A DNA stretch of 64,000 bases from assembly GCA_019671135.1 (NCBI GenBank), contig JAHRHY010000002.1, forward strand, positions 1,364,001 through 1,428,000. The letters are read 5' to 3'. Source of the stretch: Linnemannia hyalina. Lineage: Eukaryota; Mortierellomycota; Mortierellomycetes; Mortierellales; Mortierellaceae. Shown here piece after piece: positions 56,785 to 64,000 of this stretch. Under the pieces are notes generated by a model. It was not told the DNA's origin and ran no database searches. It was given only the letters and a program-made list of their open reading frames with translations. Position 1 is the stretch's first letter. Each line of letters begins with the position of its first letter. The position numbers were made by a program, and so were the translations under genes.

Positions 56785-58178
56785 ATGCTGCAAGACGACT
56801 CCCAAACCCTCCAAGCAGTGCGCCCTATCACCAAGGACAGCACTGACTCTCCTCACCCCTCCACTCCAGGAAAAACCGTCTTTATCGACGTTCAGTTGGA
56901 CCACGACTCCCACAAGCCAGTTGTACTCTGGAGTGACGTTGCCCAGGCCTTCGAGGATGCGCTGCATATCCGATACAACTCACGAGTTGTCCCCTTTCTG
57001 AAGGGGGCAGACTTAAACCCGTATGAATATTATTTTTTTGACCATGGTAACACATGTAGTGACGTGAGGCAGTGCTTACCTACATGACTCAAATCATTTT
57101 CACGGCTGACCTTTTTTATTTTTATGCAAACTGCTTGTATGCATCTAGTCTGGTGCCGCATCGAATTGCCGCCATGCCGGAGGTGGTACTGGACATTGTT
57201 GTGCGAGGTAACCCCGTACGCACCGAGACTGCCTCACCACAGGAGAAAGTCCCAGGGACATCACCTATGTCATATCAGGAGCAGACGGGGAAAACAGAAA
57301 ACAGCACCAACAACACCACCTCGGTCATCCGACGAAACCCAGTCTATGGTCTTGAAAACGCTGCAATGGAGAACTACACCCACATCGACAGACCCCCTAC
57401 TGTATCTCCATCAGCCAGAGCAACGCAATCGCTCCCAACCACCGCAACATTCACCAGTGACAACGCCCCGCAGCCCCAACTTGTGGGCAACAATCCTCCC
57501 TCACGTGCACCGCAGGAAACGTCAGCTACTGCTGGCACCGATAACCTCACTCATATCACGTTCAGAGCCGGTGAAGGGGACGCAAAGGCCCAAGTTTCTC
57601 TTGGTGACATGTACAAAGATGGCCGGAAAGTCCATCAGGACTACCAGGCAGCCATGGACTGGTACAGCAAGGCGGCCGAGCGAGGGGATGCTGATGGCCA
57701 GCGCAAAATAGGTTACCTCTACAATAACGGTTTTGGCGTCTCAAAGGACTACATCAAGGCAATGGAGTGGTATCACAAGGCAGCCGACCAAGGAAACGCA
57801 ATAGCTCAGTGTAGTATCGGTGTTCTCTACTACGCAGGCTGCGGCGTCCCTCAAGACTTTTCCAAAGCGAGGGACTGGTTCCTAAAGTCTGCCGGTCAAA
57901 GCTATGAGCGCGCTCAACATTACATCGGTCTTCTCTATTATAAAGGAGACGGCGTCCCTCAAAACTACTCCCAAGCCATGGAGTGGTTCATCAAAGCAGC
58001 CAACCAAGGATACGCAGGAGCTCAGAACAACACCGGGGTCCTGTATCACAATGGCGAAGGCGTCCCTAAAGACATTAACAAAGCAATCGAGTGGTACAAA
58101 AAAGCTGCCCGTCAAGGTGATGCAAAAGCAAAGGGTCGTCTCGATAGATTAAAGCAGCAAGGTCATACAATCGAGTAA
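56785..58178 (+). CDS. Sel1-repeat (SLR) protein, copy 2 (421 aa)
   Basis: Exons 56785-57020 and 57149-58178 (intron gtatga...catctag) give 421 residues, the same exon lengths as copy 1. The junction reads GADLNP-LVPHRIAAMPEVV. The five SLRs are intact (AQVSLGDMYKDG, AMDWYSKAAERGDADGQ, AMEWYHKAADQGNAIAQ and two more). Substitutions from copy 1 are spread over the linker (for example TATFTSDNAPQPQ) and some repeat loops (GYLYNNGFGVSKDY against GYFYHVGLGVSKDY). Both exons stay open and the splice sites are conserved, so both copies appear to be maintained. The solenoid probably mediates protein-protein contacts. No partner can be named. Confidence 0.88.
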
Positions 58179-59158
58179 CGTGACGAAAAGCGGTTGCTCA
58201 AAATAAACACACCTTTGGAAGCAAAAGGCAAAGACCGAAGAGGTGGTTGTCTTTCGTGAATGGAAAGTGCAATTGAGAACTGATTGAGAACAGAAGAGGG
58301 AGCCTTCGCTGTAGAATGGCTCAAAAGCGAGATGGAGAGTTATATATGAAACATTGCAATTGGCTACTTTTTAGCTTGCGCTTGTGCATGATAGGGACAG
58401 ATGTTCTCGTTTTTATCAAAGAAAGAATGATGGCGGGTGGTATTCATTCGAATGTGATGTTTTTTATTACTCTAGTCCCAAAGTATGCATATTGCCAATA
58501 CAGGATCGACACTATTGCGTATTAATCAGGCACAAGTGTTGGCTAGTTAGTTGGACAACAGATTCAAAGAAAAATAATAGCATTCGCCTGTGAGCGTGCA
58601 CCTTGACATGTGTAAAAGTTTAGCGCGATGGACACCTCCAAAGACGATCTATGCAAGGAACTGCCGCGTAACAGGTGTGGAAAAGCCTTTTGCAGGTCCG
58701 GGGGTCGAAAAAGTCACGGTCTCTTAGCGAAATGCTTGCTCTACTAGTGGTGGCTGAATGGATCTGTTTGAGGTGGTGATGGGGTCACACTTGGCTCAGT
58801 ATATTTGAGTAGACGTTGGAGGCGGTGAGTAAGTCAAAACGGTTCATTGCGACGTTACTTTTTGATCCTTCAGAGTCCATTCTTTCAATACTTGCTTCAT
58901 GTTATGATTGTACTTAGCAGTGAGGATATCAAACATCTCTGAGAACATCCCTCCCTCCCCCATTCACGGAAGCCTCAAATAAGGGTATGTAGTCCGTGAA
59001 CTCTTAATGTGTGGTGGCGATTGTTGCACGTCAATTATATAGAACTGGTCAGGATGGAGTGAGGACCAGTGTAGTTTGAAGTTTATTTGCAACAACGAGG
59101 ATTATGTCCGATAGATTCAGACTCTGAAGAGTGACGTTGGAGACGTTGCATTCAACAC

Positions 59159-59464
59159 TCAGTTGAAGTAACAGTAGAAGGAAGATGCCGCGTCATTGAA
59201 GTCATGCAAGTTGTAAGCGGGACCAGTAATGACAATTCCTCCGCCCTTGCAGCCATCCTCACGGTAGAGGTTGCAGCGAATACTTCCGAAGATGTTCGCA
59301 GAGGAGACGGCACCCTTGTACTCGTTGAGACCATAGCACTTCTTGAGATCGCCGGTCCAAGTAACGCAGTTACCCTTAAAGTCGGCGTCGTTGCAGACCG
59401 TGAGGAGGTTGTAGGCAGAACCGACAGCTGCGAGTGCTGAGGCGATCAAAACGTACTTGAACAT
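59159..59464 (-). CDS. Secreted beta/gamma-crystallin-like protein, copy 2 (101 aa)
   Basis: The 101-residue precursor has a signal peptide identical to copy 1 and all six mature cysteines conserved. Differences from copy 1 are few: N to D in the NDANFKG loop, K to N and K to E, a two-residue deletion after PAYNL and H to Y at the penultimate aromatic. The start follows a probable 5'-UTR intron acceptor as in copy 1, and the TATA box at 59729-59737 is conserved. Confidence 0.82.
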   Translation of the reverse strand: MFKYVLIASALAAVGSAYNLLTVCNDADFKGNCVTWTGDLKKCYGLNEYKGAVSSANIFGSIRCNLYREDGCKGGGIVITGPAYNLHDFNDAASSFYCYFN

Positions 59465-59728
59465 GCTGTAAAAAACTATAAGTTAATATCTGATGAAGCT
59501 GAACCTCTTTGAACGAATACTGCTTCCTTTTGGTATTTTGCAAAAGTGTGGTCATTTAGCCTTACATGAGTTTGGTGTAGGGTTTCCTGTTGGTGTTTTG
59601 GATAGTGTGGGTGGTGATCTTGCGACGGGAGTTGTAGTAGTGGTTGCGGAGGTTGCGACTGCTGCTACTGTTCTTGAGGCTTGAGGTAGGATCGGATGAG
59701 TGTTGCAAGAAGCTGGGTGGTTCGGCTT

Positions 59729-59737
59729 CTTTATATA
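59729..59737 (-). promoter_or_regulatory. TATA box of crystallin-like gene, copy 2
   Basis: TATATAAAG on the minus strand, at the same place as in copy 1. Confidence 0.6.
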
Positions 59738-59984
59738 CGTGACGAGGGTTGTAAAAGAAACGAAACGAGTCAAGTTGCCACCATACAACATTATCACTCT
59801 TCCTCATGTACTGCAGATAGCACAGTCTCTGAACTGTTTCCTACTGGGCTCACTGCTCAGAATGTTTGCTTATGGCAATTAGGGCAGGGCTGGGGTATTT
59901 CCAACGCAACAATAATGTGTTTGCACAGTGCTCAAAACTCCCGCACTTACCTGGGTTCGTTCTCACTTTCCATTCGCTTTGAAT

Positions 59985-60310
59985 GCTCGGTTTCATACAG
60001 TTACCCGCGCCCATGCATGTTCCGATTCCCATCTAATTTTCATGTACTGTGGATAATTTTTCCCTGCCGTTTTCCACGCCCATGCACGATTTCAAGCCCC
60101 GTCTCTTTGATGAATTTTGCACAGTCTTTCTCCAACCGTTTCTCACGTCCATGCATATTTCTAGATCCCGTTTCTTTTCATGCACTGTGCTTAGTCTCTT
60201 TCTTACTGGCTCCCACACCCACATGCATGTTTCCAAGCCCCATCTCTTCTTATCGGTATCTACGCCCTCGCTCGCACCCATGCCCCGATCTAATAAATTT
60301 TGCGCTGACG
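59985..60310. repeat. Minisatellite, about five ~65-72 bp units (right arm)
   Basis: Same unit family as 40085-40460, one unit shorter. Confidence 0.7.
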
Positions 60311-61738
60311 AATGTGTGCGGCTTAAAGAAGTGGTCCAGTCACTCTTTAATCTGTCAATACCCTGAGCAAACAGTCTTATTTTGTCGTCGTTCTCGCAAT
60401 TCCCATACACCATTTAATCATACGCTGTGCGTAAATTGACCCCCTGCAACGCAAACAAAAGTTGGATGATTGGGTAGAACCCGCGGTTGCATTTTCATGT
60501 GAGGAGTGCGAATACGACATTTTTTTTTAAGATTTGTTGTTCCTGAGAGGGGGCTTTGGGTTAGCATTGCATTTTTGCATTCATGTCTAGAATAAGAAAA
60601 CGGCTAACACAGAACGGCGGGTATGTATGTATGCAGCTAGCGACGGAGCGGGCTGAGTGAAATAGGGTGTCTGACATTAACTCCGACTATTTTAAGTTTG
60701 ATTATTGGGCCAATGGTCGTTTCGCCAAGGGCATGCCCGAGGGTTCAGATACCTTGCACTGGATGGGCAAACACGCTTCATATGAGAAATGGTGTTGGGT
60801 GTTTTCCGTGATATATCGCAAATATCGGTCATCATCATGAGCAAATCCTTTGTCGCCAATATGCGACTATACTGCTTGCTTCATTATTTCGACAAAAAAT
60901 CGCGTGAATTGTGTCCATCCTTATGCCGAGGCGTACTCTTTCTGCCTTGCTAACGGGGCTGGATGTGTCGGATGAGCGATGGCGACTTTACACAATTCGA
61001 GTACGAGTAGCATGATCGTCTTTTTATAGTAGCTCTTGACGATCAAGATCCATTTCTAGGAGTCTTCTTGATTTTTGCGATGAGATATCGAAACCGAAGC
61101 TTCAGCGCTATCTGCAAGATACATTACTTTTTCGAGAAAAACATGGACGTGCTAATCTGTTTGGAGATGGTGTGGTAACCAAGTTATGGTCACCCTCACC
61201 AGTTATTGATGGATTTCGATTTGCACACTTTTTTCAATTTCATTTGACAAAGAAACAAGCCATAATAGTTCTCCCAGGCACATAGATAAAGACGCGACTT
61301 CTCTCGTAACCTCATCCTTGATTGACCATTGTTCACCCTGACATTGCCGCTCTCAATCTCATTCTCACATTCAATTCCGCCCAACCACATCACCTTCGAG
61401 ATTGCTGGAACTTCATCTGGGCGAGAGTACATGCGTGCTAAATGGGCTTGAGGAAGCGGCTTAGAACAAACTAAGGATACGGCCAACTAAGACTTGAAAA
61501 CCCTAGGGCCCAGGAAAAACCTAATTGAATGACTAATGCAGTATCGAATGTTGCAATTAGTTCTTTGGAAGAAGAGAGGTCATTGTGCATAGCGTTGTTC
61601 TACGCCCAGTCGACTTGGTAGGCCACACATCTCGCACCGGCGTGCCATGCGCGTATTTTTTTTTGACCCATCGTGATTGGAAGTATGACTGCATCACGGG
61701 CCAGAAACAAGAGGACGAACAACCGGAAAAACATGGAG

Positions 61739-61790
61739 AACAGGAGAGATAGGAGAAACAGGAGAGATAGGAGAAACAGGATAAACAGGA
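61739..61790. repeat. Short tandem repeat expanded in the right arm
   Basis: Units of the type aggagagataggagaaac are repeated about three times. The left arm has about one unit at the matching position (38582-38620). Confidence 0.75.
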
Positions 61791-62410
61791 CCTGGTTGGA
61801 CACATTATCCTACCCACCGTTTCATGCAAAGAAATGAATGGGACTTTCTTTTTGATTTTCATCATTGCTAAGCTCGCTTCCTTGGGTGCGTTGTTTTTCA
61901 TCAAGGTTTTGAAGGGGAATGCTAACCCCAATAGTCGGTGGGAGTTTATCCCGTGCATTTTGCTTTCTTGGTCTTAGATATGGGCTCTGAATGTACCTTC
62001 CTACCCGCGGGAAACGTCTCTAGTCGTTCGGATGCTATCCGACCAAGTACACATGAAATCCAATTGAACAATGTCTTATCTCGTTCGGGTCACAAGAACA
62101 ATAATGCAAAATCTTTACGAAGGTTCACTGGCGGGCTCCTTTTGGTGAGCAGCAATAAAGTTCTTTCAAGAGATGGAAAGAAGCAACTACAGACCGTTCA
62201 TTTTCACACGCATCACTCCACTGGCAACCATGGTGGACAGTTGCGCTCAGGGGGGGGATCTTTTTTTTTTTTTTTTTTTTTTTCATGGTGACCCGGAGCA
62301 CCATTGTGAACGAGCCATCTCCCCTAGGATAGATTGCCCGTTCAATCCGTATGCTTCCACTCCAGAATACGTTACTTACAAAAAAGTTGAAAGGAGCTGA
62401 GATAAATCTC

Positions 62411-62418
62411 TATATAAA
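62411..62418 (+). promoter_or_regulatory. TATA box of CC/CC peptide gene, copy 2
   Basis: TATATAAA 81-88 bp upstream of the ATG at 62499. Confidence 0.65.
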
Positions 62419-62498
62419 CCCCCTCCATCATCCTTCTTTTCTTTTCTTCATTCAAGTAATCAACTAAACTTCTCCAACCACCCATCCAAATTCCAAAC

Positions 62499-62708
62499 AT
62501 GCTTGCCCGCACCTTCATCACCTACGTTGCCGTTGCCGCCCTTGCCGTCGTCTCTATGACCAGCGCCGCCCCCGCTCCCCCCACCATCCGTACCGTCCCC
62601 GCCGTCGCCCAGACCATGGATGGCCCTGACTTCCTTCCCGTCCCCAAGGAGATGTTCCCCATGTGCTGCCTCCACAGCATCGCCGCCTGCTGCATTACTC
62701 CCCAATAA
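62499..62708 (+). CDS. Small secreted CC/CC peptide precursor, copy 2 (69 aa)
   Basis: 69 residues. The signal peptide and Pro-rich spacer are nearly identical to copy 1 (four changes in residues 1-57). The two cysteine pairs are at the same positions (56-57, 64-65) and use the same codons. Eight of the last 12 residues differ: the loop reads LHSIAA here against HYKIDS, and the tail ITPQ against NDPR. The 3' flank is again similar, so the change is focused on the presumed mature peptide. This pattern is familiar from fast-evolving secreted peptides with a conserved precursor. The activity is unknown. Confidence 0.75.
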   Translation: MLARTFITYVAVAALAVVSMTSAAPAPPTIRTVPAVAQTMDGPDFLPVPKEMFPMCCLHSIAACCITPQ

Positions 62709-63230
62709 GAGCCCTATAGTCCCTTCAATATAATCATCCCCACTCTTTGTGTGGGTTAATAACTCATAACTCACTGAGTCTTATCTATTATGCCTCTTTC
62801 ATGTCTATGTCTATGTCTATGTATTATATCCATGCCTTTCCAAGATACTCCCTATTGAACTGGTGAGGTCTATCGCACTTTTGTAAGAGAGGAAACACAG
62901 ACAGTGTGTTTCTAGTGAATACAGATGTGTCTCATACATGGTGAAGAGTTTAGTTCTCCATTCAGACTATCATGAATCGTATTTGGATTCTTGTAGTCTG
63001 CGAAGTAGGAGGTATGTATGGGGAGGTTGGGGAGTTGGTTGTGGATGGGTGCTTTGAGTGGGGACCGCCAAGTTCCTCACGTCTGGTTGTGCGAACAGAA
63101 AAAAATATAATAGTTGTTTTCCTTTTGGTTGTCAGTTTGTCTGTTCTTGAGGATTGAGAGAGGTTTTTTTGTATGAGAGTGAGTGTACTTAGGCAATGAA
63201 GATGCATGTGTGTGCGCGTGTTCGTGTGAA

Positions 63231-64000
63231 TATGTATGTGTATATGTGTACCCTGCGCCCGCTTCTGCATGTGTGCGAGTGAGAAAGAAACAGCAAACCA
63301 TCGTCCCTAAGGTACATTGCTATATTTTTGTATTCTTTTATTGCAGGTGTTGTAAACCAAACAATGTCCTTCCTTTGTTTACTTTCTTGTTTTCCAACAG
63401 CCCCAACCAACTTACACAAAAAACTCACACCAATAGCATCGAACCTTGACGCATGGGGCATCAGGCCCGATATGTGCGTGTGTACGAGTGGCACCATTTT
63501 AGGTCATTTTTTTCGTGTCCAGCGGTCTCTGTGTTGTTTGTACCTGAGAATTGATTGGGTGGAATATTTTAAGGTTTAGAACACAAATGAAAAAAAATCC
63601 CTTTTGGGAATAGCGTTTTTATTTTTTCTTTGTGTCTATGCAAGATGACTTACGCCCATTCTCCTAGACGACCTGGGACCGGCCCTTCCCACACTCTTTC
63701 TTTGAGTCTCGCAGATAGCAGATAGGGATTTATATCCGCCGTTTCCACCATTTGATATGCCTTTGTTCTTTGTTTTTTGTTTCCTCAATCAGAAAAAAAA
63801 AGGCATCGGTCACTGGTTGTCTCAGCAGAGAATTGATGGTTGGGGCTGAACATATCTATTGTCAAAGGTGGTTCGTCCTCTTCCATCCTCAGAAATGTCG
63901 AGGTCGACTCTTTGCATCCTCGTCGTCCTCGCGCATCGGGAGAATTTCTTTTAAGCTGCACATGCTTGTCCATGTTATCCTGGTTGGTGACAATAGCCGC
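63231..64000. other. Right flank of the inverted duplication
   Basis: No supportable gene. It holds about 400 bp not shared with the left flank and then a diverged half copy of the foldback element (about 63640-63725). A minus frame at 63785-63973 has no recognisable features. Confidence 0.4.

Larger units (their letters stand above)
56578..63230 (-). repeat. Inverted duplication, right arm (~6.65 kb)
   Basis: Reverse complement of 37137-43866 with scattered substitutions. Arm-specific changes include one fewer minisatellite unit (about 59985-60310). Extra 15-18 bp units of a ggagagataggagaaaca type lie at 61739-61790, and a T-tract of more than 20 at 62261-62283 replaces a short A/T run of the left arm. 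The left arm's G-run near 41491 is absent here. The foldback element outside the left arm has a diverged half copy about 400 bp outside this arm. Confidence 0.9.

Overview
The window looks like nuclear DNA of an early-diverging filamentous fungus, most plausibly Mortierellomycotina. The evidence is spliced genes with short GT-AG introns, a fungal chitin synthase, a NACHT-WD40 STAND protein, a Sel1-repeat gene pair, and poly-pyrimidine/poly-A rich intergenic DNA. No prokaryotic features, tRNA, rRNA or CRISPR array were recognised.

Layout. (1) 0-23 kb is gene-sparse core-type sequence. It holds the N-terminal two thirds or more of a NACHT/pentapeptide/WD40 protein running off the left edge (minus), mitochondrial ribosomal protein bL31m (minus), a chitin synthase (plus), a three-exon FAM72-family gene (plus) and an MFS drug/H+ antiporter-type transporter with an apparent one-base frameshift (plus). 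(2) 23.2-34.3 kb is a head-to-tail array of four paralogous FAD-dependent aromatic-hydroxylase-type monooxygenases, all minus. (3) 37.1-43.9 kb is one arm of a diverged inverted duplication carrying a tiny secreted CC/CC peptide gene, a secreted beta/gamma-crystallin-like gene and a Sel1-repeat gene. (4) 43.9-50.5 kb is repeat-rich DNA: a 96-bp tandem repeat, three reiterated modules each with a tandemly duplicated AG|GT segment, a possible Helitron 3' end and decayed coding remnants. (5) 50.6-55.4 kb holds two more FAD monooxygenase paralogs in the same orientation. (6) 56.6-63.2 kb is the second arm of the inverted duplication with the same three genes in mirror order.

The six monooxygenases share exon sizes almost exactly, including a 33-bp micro-exon that encodes the FAD-binding GD motif, so they come from serial duplication. 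The array is split by the inverted-repeat arm and the repeat-rich block. The neighbouring transporter could act with the oxygenases in making or exporting an oxidised metabolite, but nothing in the sequence proves this. The duplicated small secreted proteins look like rapidly evolving effector-type genes. All joins were derived by hand. For the six oxygenases, the chitin synthase, the FAM72 gene and both Sel1 genes, the summed exon lengths are multiples of three.
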